The notes: a model not told the origin generated them from the sequence alone. A stretch of 20,399 bases of DNA from Alysiella sp. (GCF_030525755.1 NZ_JAUNEC010000031.1:1-20399); one strand, 5' to 3'; counted from the first letter of the stretch, positions 7,634-14,291 are shown. Translations and numbers: made by a program.

Positions 7634-7642
7634 TGCTAAAAT
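7634..7642 (+). promoter_or_regulatory. Extended -10 element for smpB
   Basis: TGCTAAAAT is an extended -10 (TGn followed by TAAAAT), placed 32 bp before the smpB ATG. No good -35 is visible; the position where one would be expected is occupied by the DUS at 7610-7621. An extended -10 can work without a strong -35. Confidence 0.45.
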
Positions 7643-7674
7643 AAAACGAGTTGCAAGGAAAACACAAAAACATC

Positions 7675-8121
7675 ATGTCCATCATCAATAATCGTAAGGC
7701 TTTTCATGATTATTTTATTGAAGAGCAAATTCAGGCAGGTTTGGTACTGGAAGGCTGGGAAGTCAAAGCCATCCGTGCTGGACGCGTACAACTTAAAGAA
7801 AGCTATATCTATTGGCGCAAAGATGCTTTTTATTTACTTGGCTGCCACATTACGGCATTGCCAACGGCATCAACCCATGTCAAACCCAACCCCACTCAAC
7901 CCAGAAAATTATTGCTCAACCAACGTGAAATCAACAAATTGATTGGTAAAACCGAACGAGCAGGCTACACCATTGTGCCATTGAATTTGCACTACCATAA
8001 AGGTCGCATCAAGGCAGAAATCGGTTTAGCAAAGGGCAAAAAATTACACGATAAACGTGATGCGTCCAAAGAAGCCGATTGGAAACGTGAGAAACAACGT
8101 TTGATGAAACAAAATCGTTAA
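7675..8121 (+). CDS. smpB: SsrA-binding protein SmpB
   Basis: Binds tmRNA and guides it into stalled ribosomes for trans-translation. The 148-residue product has the usual length. It starts MSIINNRKAFHDYF, contains GWEVKAIRAGRVQLKESY (27-44), and carries GLAKGKKLHDKRDA (117-130) before the basic C-terminal tail that enters the decoding centre. I chose the ATG at 7675 because Neisseria-type SmpB begins at this point. A TTG eight codons upstream would add an unconserved leader. AAGGAAA lies about 15 bp from the ATG, further than ideal. folK follows 20 bp later with a DUS-like sequence in the gap, so smpB and folK are probably cotranscribed. The tmRNA gene itself is not in the window. Confidence 0.97.
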   Translation: MSIINNRKAFHDYFIEEQIQAGLVLEGWEVKAIRAGRVQLKESYIYWRKDAFYLLGCHITALPTASTHVKPNPTQPRKLLLNQREINKLIGKTERAGYTIVPLNLHYHKGRIKAEIGLAKGKKLHDKRDASKEADWKREKQRLMKQNR

Positions 8122-8141
8122 GCTGCCTGAAAGTGTTAAAG

Positions 8142-8648
8142 ATGTCTGAATTTCATACTGCTGTGATTGCTTTTGGCAGCAATTTGGCAAACCCTGCTCA
8201 ACAGGTAGAAAAAGCCGCACAAGCTGTGGCTTCACTGCCTGAAATTCTGTCCTTAACTTTATCGCCCTTGTATTTAAGCAAGCCCTTTGGTTATGCAGAA
8301 CAGCCTGATTTTGTGAATGCGGTTGCAGTATTGCACATTCAAAAAAGCATGACACCTGTGCAATTCTTATCAAAACTTCAAGAAATTGAAAATGAATTTG
8401 GTCGTGTGCGTACATTCCGCAATGCACCACGCACTTTGGATTTGGACATCATTGATTTCAATCATCAATGTTTGGATAGTCCCAACTTAATTCTACCCCA
8501 CCCTCGCGCACATGAGCGCAGTTTTGTGATGTTGCCCTTATCACAAATCGCTCCCAATTATCCGATTGGCAAACACGGTACAGCCCAAGAATTGGCAATG
8601 AAACTGGGCAATAGTGGCATTGCTGTTCTACCCTTTCAGACAGCCTGA
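8142..8648 (+). CDS. folK: 6-hydroxymethyl-7,8-dihydropterin pyrophosphokinase (HPPK)
   Basis: Transfers pyrophosphate from ATP to 6-hydroxymethyl-7,8-dihydropterin, the step before dihydropteroate synthase in folate synthesis. The product has 168 residues. The substrate loop is FGSNLANP (11-18), and the family signature RNAPRTLDLDII (93-104) supplies the Mg2+-binding aspartates D100 and D102. HPRAHERSFVMLPL (120-133) is the conserved C-terminal segment. I placed the start at ATG 8142, where GAAAG of a DUS-like sequence gives an 8-nt spacing. A GTG three codons earlier is possible. The last residues and the TGA stop lie in a near-DUS (TTCAGACAGCCT then GA). The gene supplies folate to the pathway that glyA uses. 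Confidence 0.96.
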   Translation: MSEFHTAVIAFGSNLANPAQQVEKAAQAVASLPEILSLTLSPLYLSKPFGYAEQPDFVNAVAVLHIQKSMTPVQFLSKLQEIENEFGRVRTFRNAPRTLDLDIIDFNHQCLDSPNLILPHPRAHERSFVMLPLSQIAPNYPIGKHGTAQELAMKLGNSGIAVLPFQTA

Positions 8649-8679
8649 TTACTCATCTTAAAAATGGAAATTCCGATTT

Positions 8680-9006
8680 ATGTCCCCTACTTTTGCACAA
8701 GCCTTAACTTCGGCATTGCAATACGCCATTGCCAGCACCGAAATTACCGAACAAAAACACCCCATTGGTTTCGCCTATCGCGAAGCACCTGTTTTTGATA
8801 ATGACAGCGGTTGGCGTTTTTTCAGCGGTAACGAAAGCGATGAATTTACAGATAATCCCGACCATTTTCACATTGTGCCTTTGTCTGCGGTTTTAGAAAA
8901 ACAAAGTGCATTCAGTCGCATCGTTCACGAAACACAAGGCGCATGGGAATGGAATAATGAAGCCGCTGATTTTATACCTGTTGCTGATTGGCAACCCAAA
9001 GATTAA
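8680..9006 (+). CDS. DUF2185-domain protein
   Basis: 108-residue acidic, soluble protein with no signal peptide or membrane segment. The central block GWRFFSGNESDEF (44-56), followed by a DNPDHFHIVPL segment, matches my recollection of DUF2185, a domain related to Imm33-type immunity proteins. No biochemical function can be assigned. It is short and stands alone, with no toxin gene beside it, so an immunity role is only a possibility. It follows folK by 31 bp and may be read from the same transcript. The Shine-Dalgarno is poor. Its TAA stop (9004-9006) is also the left target-site copy of a palindromic element inserted directly after it. Confidence 0.75.
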   Translation: MSPTFAQALTSALQYAIASTEITEQKHPIGFAYREAPVFDNDSGWRFFSGNESDEFTDNPDHFHIVPLSAVLEKQSAFSRIVHETQGAWEWNNEAADFIPVADWQPKD

Positions 9007-9168
9007 GAACCTGCACTCACAATCTCAATAGCTTGCTTTTATCGCCACTTCATGCGCCTACTGTGTTGGCTTTTCACGACAATATGTTCAATATTGGCAT
9101 GAAAATCCGCCTTGTATTCGCAAGAATTGACCATCGAATCAAGCCATCAATCTTATGAATACAGGTTC
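9007..9168. mobile_element. 162-bp palindromic MITE-like element with TAA duplications
   Basis: The element begins GAACCTG and ends CAGGTTC, and is flanked by TAA on both sides (9004-9006 and 9169-9171). Including one flanking base, the terminal 30 bp (9006-9035 and 9140-9169) match as imperfect inverted repeats at 22 of 30 positions. Complementarity continues inward to a centre at about 9088, where CAATAT and ATATTG (9080-9096) flank 5 bases and TTTTCA/TGAAAA lie outside them. The whole element is thus one imperfect palindrome. It has no transposase or convincing reading frame. A 3-bp TAA duplication fits the TNA targets of some IS5-type elements, but the parent element is not identified. 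Confidence 0.7.
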
Positions 9169-9223
9169 TAAAAGTGACCTGAAAACTTTGGATAGTTTAA
9201 TTAACCATTAGAAAGTGAAAACC

Positions 9224-9685
9224 ATGAACATCATTTCACCTAACCACAATGGCAAACAGCTGAAAATTGGCATTGTACAAGCCCGTTTTTCCAATGAAAT
9301 TGGTAGTGCCATGCTGGACGTAGTGCGCCAAAAATTACACACTTTGGGCGTGTCTGATGAAGACATCACACTGGCTACTGTTCCAGGTGCTTTGGAAGTG
9401 CCACTTGTATTACAAAATATGGCTACCAGCGAAAACTTCGATGCTTTGATTGCACTAGGTGCAGTCATACGCGGTGAAACCTATCATTTTGAACTTGTTG
9501 CCAATGAATCAGGCGCAGGCATCACACGCATTGGTTTGGATTTCAATATTCCAATTGCCAACGCCATTCTCACAACCGAAAACGATGAACAAGCTCATGT
9601 CCGCATTCGTGAAAAAGCCGAAGATGCAGCGATTGTAGCAGTAGAACTTGCCAATTTAATTAATGCCTTAAACGAAATGGTATAA
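9224..9685 (+). CDS. ribH: 6,7-dimethyl-8-ribityllumazine synthase
   Basis: Catalyses the penultimate step of riboflavin synthesis, condensing the ribityl-aminouracil with dihydroxybutanone phosphate. The family assembles as pentamers or 60-mer capsids. The 153-residue product carries PGALEVP (54-60), GAVIRGETYHFELV (79-92) with the catalytic histidine H88, and the phosphate-binding arginine R127 in the DEQAHVR segment. I placed the start at ATG 9224, where GAAAG lies 8 nt upstream; a GTG three codons earlier is less likely. No FMN riboswitch is visible upstream, where instead the palindromic element at 9007-9168 lies. nusB follows after a short DUS hairpin, and ribH-nusB is a common bacterial pairing. 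Confidence 0.97.
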   Translation: MNIISPNHNGKQLKIGIVQARFSNEIGSAMLDVVRQKLHTLGVSDEDITLATVPGALEVPLVLQNMATSENFDALIALGAVIRGETYHFELVANESGAGITRIGLDFNIPIANAILTTENDEQAHVRIREKAEDAAIVAVELANLINALNEMV

Positions 9686-9689
9686 CACA

Positions 9690-9726
9690 TTTCAGGCAGC
9701 CACATCATCAAGCAGGCTGCCTGAAA
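9690..9726 (+). terminator. Inverted DUS hairpin between ribH and nusB
   Basis: TTTCAGGCAGCC (9690-9701) pairs with GGCTGCCTGAAA (9715-9726) across a 13-nt loop. No T-run follows, so it may only attenuate read-through into nusB. The right arm contains an exact DUS (9714-9725). Confidence 0.55.
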
Positions 9727-9756
9727 CCCAGGATTTATTTACAAGAAAGTCGCATC

Positions 9757-10197
9757 ATGAATGAAAAACACCCTAAAAAATCACCACGTCGCCGTGCACG
9801 AGAGTTTGCCGTACAAGCCCTCTATCAAACTGCATTAAACAAACGTCCCACACATGAAATAGCTACCCAAACCCGTGAGCACAGCGATTTTAAAAATGCC
9901 CATGATGAATTGTTTACCCACATTTTCTTTGGTGTCTTGGAAAACCAAATTGATTATATGCAGCTGATTCGCCCTGAATTAGACCGAGATGAAAAACTCA
10001 TCAATCCGATTGAAAAAAGTATTTTGCTGATGGCAGTACATGAACTCAAAGCCATGCCCGAAACACCCTATGCCGTTATCATCAATGAAGCGATTGAAGT
10101 CACCAAAACTTTTGGTGGGACAGACAGCCATAAATTCATCAATGGTATTTTGGATAAACTCATTCCCACTTTGCGCCCCAACGACCCCAAACGCTAA
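9757..10197 (+). CDS. nusB: Transcription antitermination factor NusB
   Basis: RNA-binding partner of NusE/S10 in the rRNA antitermination complex. The 146-residue, mostly helical protein has the normal length. The N-terminus is basic (KKSPRRRAREFAVQALYQ, 7-24), with the arginine-rich RRRAREFAVQALYQ characteristic of NusB. The C-terminal half has the signature run from INPIEKSILLMAVHEL through VIINEAIEVTKTFG to KFINGILDKL. AAGAAAG precedes ATG by 7 nt. It follows ribH by 71 bp, with a weak DUS hairpin between them that may modulate rather than block transcription. A cluster of three DUS copies follows the stop. Confidence 0.97.
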   Translation: MNEKHPKKSPRRRAREFAVQALYQTALNKRPTHEIATQTREHSDFKNAHDELFTHIFFGVLENQIDYMQLIRPELDRDEKLINPIEKSILLMAVHELKAMPETPYAVIINEAIEVTKTFGGTDSHKFINGILDKLIPTLRPNDPKR

Positions 10198-10201
10198 AAT
10201 C

Positions 10202-10278
10202 AGGCTGCCTGCAACACACACAATGGTTTTCAGGCAGCCTTTTCACGTTCTTCGTGCATTGTTAAGGCTGCCTGAAAA
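10202..10278. terminator. Three DUS copies forming alternative hairpins, end of nusB / xerC
   Basis: AGGCTGCCTG (10202-10211) can pair with CAGGCAGCCT (10231-10240), followed by TTT. The middle copy can instead pair with the third as a 15-bp stem: TTTTCAGGCAGCCTT (10227-10241) with AAGGCTGCCTGAAAA (10264-10278). The loop of the second form contains a further CACG/CGTG pair. The genes on either side converge, so this probably terminates both. Confidence 0.7.
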
Positions 10279-10280
10279 CT

Positions 10281-10320
10281 CAATATATGGTGCAACTTAT
10301 TACACCATACAATTGTATTG
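10281..10320. repeat. Nested AT-rich inverted repeats downstream of xerC
   Basis: TATGGTG (10286-10292) and CACCATA (10303-10309) form a 7-bp stem with a 10-nt loop. CAATA (10281-10285) and TATTG (10316-10320) flank it. ATACAATTGTAT (10307-10318) is a perfect 12-bp palindrome overlapping the right side. No gene or known element explains it. Confidence 0.4.
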
Positions 10321-10364
10321 TTTTTAAATGACTTGACTATAAAATGAGTTAGCCATAAATGGGT

Positions 10365-11276
10365 TTATTCATCTTTTTGCAGGGTTTCGTGGTCATTTTC
10401 CACACTCCTTCGTGCACGTGGATGCATTTCATCATAAACCGCTGCCAAATAATCCATATCCAATTTGGTGTAAATTTGCGTGGTAGAAAGCTGTTCATGT
10501 CCCAATAAATCTTGAACTGCACGCAAATCACGCGATGCTTGTAAAAGATGGCTGGCATAACTGTGTCGCAACATATGCGGGCTGATATGACGCGAACCCT
10601 GCTGTTGCGCCCATAATGCCAAACGTTTGGCAATTTGACGGTTGCCCAAACGGCGACCTGTTTTACCTGTAAACAACGCGGTTTCATTGGGTGCAGCGCA
10701 ACGCAGCGACAAATACGTTTGTAAAGCGGTAAGCGAAACTTGGGTTAAAGGTACACGGCGTTGTTTACGCCCCTTACCTTGTACACTAACCCAACCTGCC
10801 TGAAAATGCACATCGCCCAAGTTTAAAGCACTCAATTCCGATAAACGCAAGCCGCTACCATACAACAATTCCACAATGGCAACATCACGCGAAGACAACA
10901 TATCATTAGCATCATCTTGATGTTGCAACATATATACCAATTCTTCCCTGTCCAAAGCACGAGGTAAACGTTCTGCTTTTTTGGGTGATCGGAGCCACAT
11001 CAAGACATCTTCTGGCAACACACCTAAATCATGAAGATGGCGACAATATTGTCGCCAAGACGACAATTTGCGTGCCAAAGTGCTGCTGCTGTTGCCACGC
11101 TGCGATAAAGATTTAAATGCTTTTGTGAAATCAGCTTCTTGTGGCATCATGTTTTCAGGCAGCCATTGTGCCAATTCCATTAAATCACGGCGATAAGCTG
11201 CCAAAGTATGTGGCGAACGGTTTAACTGTTGTAAACGCAATAAATAGGCTTCTAAATATTTCAAAAAAGGGGACAT
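10365..11276 (-). CDS. xerC: Tyrosine recombinase XerC
   Basis: Site-specific recombinase that works with XerD at dif to resolve chromosome dimers at division. The 303-residue product has an N-terminal SAM-like core-binding domain (about 1-90) and a C-terminal catalytic domain. All six active-site residues are present: R144 in GLRLSEL, K168 in GKGRKQR, H234 and R237 in SPHMLRHSYASH, H260 in LLGH and Y269 in TTQIYT. The ending AAVYDEMHPRARR resembles XerC rather than XerD. The short basic/acidic tail after residue 290 is slightly longer than in E. coli. No clear Shine-Dalgarno precedes ATG 11276. A near-DUS lies inside the gene at about 11154. It is divergent from the cytochrome b561 gene. Confidence 0.93.
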   Translation of the reverse strand: MSPFLKYLEAYLLRLQQLNRSPHTLAAYRRDLMELAQWLPENMMPQEADFTKAFKSLSQRGNSSSTLARKLSSWRQYCRHLHDLGVLPEDVLMWLRSPKKAERLPRALDREELVYMLQHQDDANDMLSSRDVAIVELLYGSGLRLSELSALNLGDVHFQAGWVSVQGKGRKQRRVPLTQVSLTALQTYLSLRCAAPNETALFTGKTGRRLGNRQIAKRLALWAQQQGSRHISPHMLRHSYASHLLQASRDLRAVQDLLGHEQLSTTQIYTKLDMDYLAAVYDEMHPRARRSVENDHETLQKDE

Positions 11277-11391
11277 AATTCAAATCAAACATCAAAAATA
11301 AACGCAATGGTAAAACAAAAACCCTTTTTTGACACTTGCAAATCTTTACCCACGCTGATTTTTCTTACCCATTTCACTCTGTAATTTCGCC

Positions 11392-11397
11392 TATAAT
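11392..11397 (+). promoter_or_regulatory. -10 element of the cytochrome b561 gene
   Basis: A perfect TATAAT lies 40 bp upstream of the cytochrome b561 ATG in the 161-bp gap shared with divergent xerC. No good -35 is seen at 16-18 bp. The TTGACA at 11329-11334 is too far away to serve this box. Confidence 0.45.
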
Positions 11398-11437
11398 GCG
11401 CAGTTTTATCACAATAATGACCATTTAAGGAACAACC

Positions 11438-11953
11438 ATGAAAGACAATCATCAATATTATGGCATCATCAGTCGCTTGCTCCATTGGGGCATGGCAGCA
11501 GGTTTTGCCTTTATGCTGTTTAGTGTTGCCGCTTGGAATTACAATGAAGAATACATGAGTTTAATGAATTACCATAAATCGGTTGGTTTCATCTTGCTGA
11601 TTTTATGTGCCATACGCTTGGTTTGGGCTGCGGTAAACTTTAAAAACCGTCCATATGGTAATCTCATTGTAAAAATTGGGCATTTGGCACTTTATGCTGT
11701 GATGTTGCTTGTGCCTTTGGTAGGTGTATTACGCCAATACGGCAGCGCACGCGGAGCAATGGAAGTATTTGGCTACACCGTATTGGACAAAGCCCCTGAA
11801 AAAATCCAATGGATGAGCCAAATGGGTAATCTTTTACATGGCAAATTAGGCTGGATATTGTTTGTTTTGGCGGCAGGACACATTGCCATGGCAATCGTAC
11901 ATCAAATCAAAGGGGAAAAAATCATCAACCGCATGGCAGGTCCACGCCGTTAA
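11438..11953 (+). CDS. Cytochrome b561 (diheme b-type membrane cytochrome)
   Basis: 171-residue inner-membrane protein with four hydrophobic segments (about 15-33, 48-67, 82-98 and 135-157). It is predicted to bind two b hemes and move electrons between the quinone pool and other acceptors. The likely axial ligands are H16 (LLHW), H46 (NYHKSVG), H134 (LLHGKLGW) and H148 (AGHIAMAIVH). It belongs to the bacterial CybB-like group, but the physiological donor and acceptor cannot be inferred. AAGGAA lies 6 nt before ATG. It is transcribed alone from a TATAAT promoter and ends at a long DUS hairpin that also contains the trkA -10 box. Confidence 0.93.
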   Translation: MKDNHQYYGIISRLLHWGMAAGFAFMLFSVAAWNYNEEYMSLMNYHKSVGFILLILCAIRLVWAAVNFKNRPYGNLIVKIGHLALYAVMLLVPLVGVLRQYGSARGAMEVFGYTVLDKAPEKIQWMSQMGNLLHGKLGWILFVLAAGHIAMAIVHQIKGEKIINRMAGPRR

Positions 11954-11971
11954 ATCACACACATGAAATAC

Positions 11972-12023
11972 AGGCTGCCTGAAAGAAAAAACGCTATAAT
12001 GCATATTTTCTTTCAGGCAGCCT
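11972..12023 (+). terminator. 18-bp DUS hairpin after the cytochrome b561 gene
   Basis: AGGCTGCCTGAAAGAAAA (11972-11989) pairs perfectly with TTTTCTTTCAGGCAGCCT (12006-12023). This is the longest perfect stem in the window, with exact DUS copies in both arms (11972-11983 and 12012-12023). TTTAAA follows. The 16-nt loop contains TATAAT. Confidence 0.75.
11995..12000 (+). promoter_or_regulatory. -10 element of trkA, inside the hairpin loop
   Basis: A perfect TATAAT in the loop of the DUS hairpin. Transcription would start near 12007, giving a leader of about 24 nt before the GTG. The -35 position (about 11972-11977) falls in the left DUS arm and does not resemble TTGACA. Confidence 0.5.
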
Positions 12024-12030
12024 TTAAACC

Positions 12031-13452
12031 GTGAAAATCCTGATTTTAGGTAGTGGACAAGTTGGCTCAACCATCGCTCAAGAGTTAGCCTCCATGCCCA
12101 ACCACGATGTAACCATTATTGATACCAATGAAAATGCTTTGCAAAGCATCAATGGTCGTTTAGACGTGCAAACCCTAACAGGCAATGGTGCTTCGCCCGT
12201 GATGCTGGAACGCGCAGGCGCACACGATACCGATATGTTATTGGCATTAACGCGCAGCGATGAAACCAATTTGGCCGCATGTCGTTTGGCTGCGGATTTA
12301 TTCAATATTCCACAGCGAATCGCCCGTGTCCGTTCATCAGACTATTTGGAATACGGCATGACGCAACAACACAAACAAGATGAAGAACATCATCTTTCAG
12401 GCAGCCTAAATGCCTTTGCCGTTACCGATTCCATACACCCCGAACAACTGGTTACACAACATTTGGCTGGTTTACTGAACTATGTACGCGCCCTACAAGT
12501 TTTGCCTTTTGCCCATGAAAAAGTCCGTATGGTCATCGCTCAAGCCAAAGAAGGCGACTGGATAGTAGGACAAACGCCACTCAATGTTGGCATGATGCTG
12601 CCTGAAACCAGCGATTGTCAAATTTGCGCCATTTACCGCAACACACGTCTAATTGTACCTACTCCCGACACCCAAATTGAGGAAGGCGATGAAATTTGTT
12701 TTGCCGTAGATGCCGCACATATGTCTTCCGTAATGTACGTACTGTTTGACTTTAAACAAAACAACCACCGTGTCATGATTGCAGGTGGTGGCAACATCGG
12801 TTATCGCCTTGCCAAACAATTGGAAAACAAATTCAACATCAAAATCATAGAAAACAATCCTAATCGTGCCGAATGGCTGGCAGAAAATTTGGACAATACG
12901 CTGATTTTACACGGTTCAGCTACCGATGAATCTCTATTAGAGCGTGAATACATTGATGAAATTGACGTATTTTGTGCGATTACCAATGACGATGAAAACA
13001 ACATCATGGCAGGCTTGTTGGCAAAAAACTTGGGCGCAAAAAGGGTCATCAGCCTGATTAACCGCGCCCGTTATGTGGATTTACTTACTGGCAATCAAAT
13101 TGACATTGTGGTTTCACCTCATCACATTACCATTGGCAGCGTACTTGCCCACATTCGGCGTGGCGACATCGCAGCGGTTTACCCATTGCGACACGGTACT
13201 GCTGAAGCCATTGAAGTTATTGTACACGGCGACAAAAGCACCTCTTCATTAGTTGGTCGCCGCGTCGATGAAATCAAATGGCCACATGGCTGCCACATTG
13301 CCACTATTGTGCGTGGCGATGAAGTCATCATGGGACGGCGACACGAAGTTATTTTACAAGATGGCGACCACATTGTATTTTTTGTTGCACGTCGCCGTGT
13401 TCTGCGTGAATTGGAAAAACTGATTCAAGTTAAAATGGGTTTTTTTGCTTAA
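12031..13452 (+). CDS. trkA: Trk potassium uptake system, NAD-binding protein TrkA
   Basis: Cytosolic regulatory subunit that gates the TrkH/TrkG K+ channel in response to nucleotides. The 473-residue protein is a tandem of two RCK units. The first Rossmann fold has GSGQVG (7-12) and the second GGGNIG (252-257), each followed by a RCK_C domain (about 145-230 and 375-465). The GTG start is chosen because the protein then opens MKILILGSGQVG, the standard TrkA N-terminus; no Shine-Dalgarno is clear. Residues 109-129 between the first two domains form a linker that seems longer than in E. coli TrkA, and an exact DUS (12396-12407) encodes part of it. The membrane subunit TrkH is not in this window. 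Confidence 0.96.
   Translation: MKILILGSGQVGSTIAQELASMPNHDVTIIDTNENALQSINGRLDVQTLTGNGASPVMLERAGAHDTDMLLALTRSDETNLAACRLAADLFNIPQRIARVRSSDYLEYGMTQQHKQDEEHHLSGSLNAFAVTDSIHPEQLVTQHLAGLLNYVRALQVLPFAHEKVRMVIAQAKEGDWIVGQTPLNVGMMLPETSDCQICAIYRNTRLIVPTPDTQIEEGDEICFAVDAAHMSSVMYVLFDFKQNNHRVMIAGGGNIGYRLAKQLENKFNIKIIENNPNRAEWLAENLDNTLILHGSATDESLLEREYIDEIDVFCAITNDDENNIMAGLLAKNLGAKRVISLINRARYVDLLTGNQIDIVVSPHHITIGSVLAHIRRGDIAAVYPLRHGTAEAIEVIVHGDKSTSSLVGRRVDEIKWPHGCHIATIVRGDEVIMGRRHEVILQDGDHIVFFVARRRVLRELEKLIQVKMGFFA
12396..12407 (-). repeat. Exact DUS inside trkA
   Basis: TTCAGGCAGCCT read in frame encodes part of the LSGSLN stretch at residues 122-127 of TrkA, in a hydrophilic linker between domains. Exact copies inside genes are uncommon here; most are intergenic. 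Confidence 0.8.
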
Positions 13453-13467
13453 TTCAACCACCCTTTT

Positions 13468-13482
13468 TTCAGGCAGCCTGAA
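13468..13482. repeat. DUS, symmetric form, before the RNA methyltransferase gene
   Basis: TTCAGGCAGCCTGAA, extended to TTTCAGGCAGCCTGAAA, lies in the 38-bp gap after trkA. It ends 8 bp before the next ATG, so its GAAAG tail may serve as the ribosome binding site. Confidence 0.75.
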
Positions 13483-13490
13483 AGCCAAAT

Positions 13491-14276
13491 ATGACCGCCA
13501 TCACATCATCACAAAACCCTCAAATTAAACATTTGGCAAAACTGTTAAGCAACAGCAAATACCGCCGCGAACAAAAACAAGCAGTTTTAGAAGGAACACA
13601 TCTATTGGTATCGTGGCTCAATAGCGGCAACACACCCGAAACCGTGTTCATACCCCAACATCGCTTAAACAAACCCGAAATTCAAGCCCTAAAACACAGG
13701 CTGCCCGAACAAATTTGTGTGATAACTGCCGATGATGCACTGAATAAAATCAGCAGTTTAAGCAATGCAGATGAGATTACCGCCATCATCAAGCTGCCTG
13801 AAAAACACACCCCATTTACCACAGGCGATTGTGTGGTGCTTGACCGCGTACAAGACCCAGGCAATATGGGGACGGTTTTACGCAGTGCCACAGCAGCAGG
13901 CATCAAGCAAGTGATTTTAGGCAAAGGTTGTGCCGATGCATGGTCGCCCAAAGTTTTGCGTGCAGGCATGGGGGCGCATTTTTTGTTGTCCATTTGTGAA
14001 CGAGTTGATTTAAATGCATGGCACGCCAATTACACCCATGCCATTTATGCCACTGCGCTAACAGGTAAAAATCCACAAAATTTGTATCACTTGGATTTAC
14101 GTTCACCTGCCGCATGGTTGTTTGGCAATGAAGGCAGCGGCGTGGCTACTGATTTGATTGAGTGCGCCGATTCCACAGTACACATTCCCATGCTGGGACA
14201 AACGGAATCACTCAATATCGCCATGGCTGCCACAGTCTGCCTATTTGAACAAATGCGACAACGCACACATTCTTAA
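13491..14276 (+). CDS. TrmH/SpoU-family RNA 2'-O-methyltransferase
   Basis: S-adenosylmethionine-dependent SPOUT-class enzyme that methylates a ribose 2'-OH in tRNA or rRNA; the target nucleotide cannot be read from sequence. The 261-residue product has an N-terminal substrate-binding domain (about 1-100) and a C-terminal trefoil-knot domain. The three SpoU motifs are intact: DRVQDPGNMGTVLRSA (118-133, with N125 and R131), LFGNEGSGV (210-218) and IPMLGQTESLNIAMA (232-246). The overall layout resembles RlmB/TsnR-like proteins. No strong Shine-Dalgarno is present other than the GAAAG of the preceding DUS. The second DedA gene starts 15 bp after the stop, so the two form an operon, probably with trkA as well. 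Confidence 0.92.
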   Translation: MTAITSSQNPQIKHLAKLLSNSKYRREQKQAVLEGTHLLVSWLNSGNTPETVFIPQHRLNKPEIQALKHRLPEQICVITADDALNKISSLSNADEITAIIKLPEKHTPFTTGDCVVLDRVQDPGNMGTVLRSATAAGIKQVILGKGCADAWSPKVLRAGMGAHFLLSICERVDLNAWHANYTHAIYATALTGKNPQNLYHLDLRSPAAWLFGNEGSGVATDLIECADSTVHIPMLGQTESLNIAMAATVCLFEQMRQRTHS

Positions 14277-14291
14277 AATGGAATAGAAAAC

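Noticed and set aside
9007..9223. FMN riboswitch upstream of ribH
   Set aside because: None of the conserved RFN-element blocks could be seen. The region is filled by the palindromic element and a short ordinary leader.
10365..11276. Phage or transposon integrase (mobile element)
   Set aside because: The tyrosine recombinase has the length and C-terminus of XerC, lies among housekeeping genes, and shows no att sites or phage genes nearby.
11329..11334. TTGACA as the -35 of the cytochrome b561 promoter
   Set aside because: It is 57 bp from the TATAAT at 11392, and no -10-like hexamer lies 16-18 bp after it.
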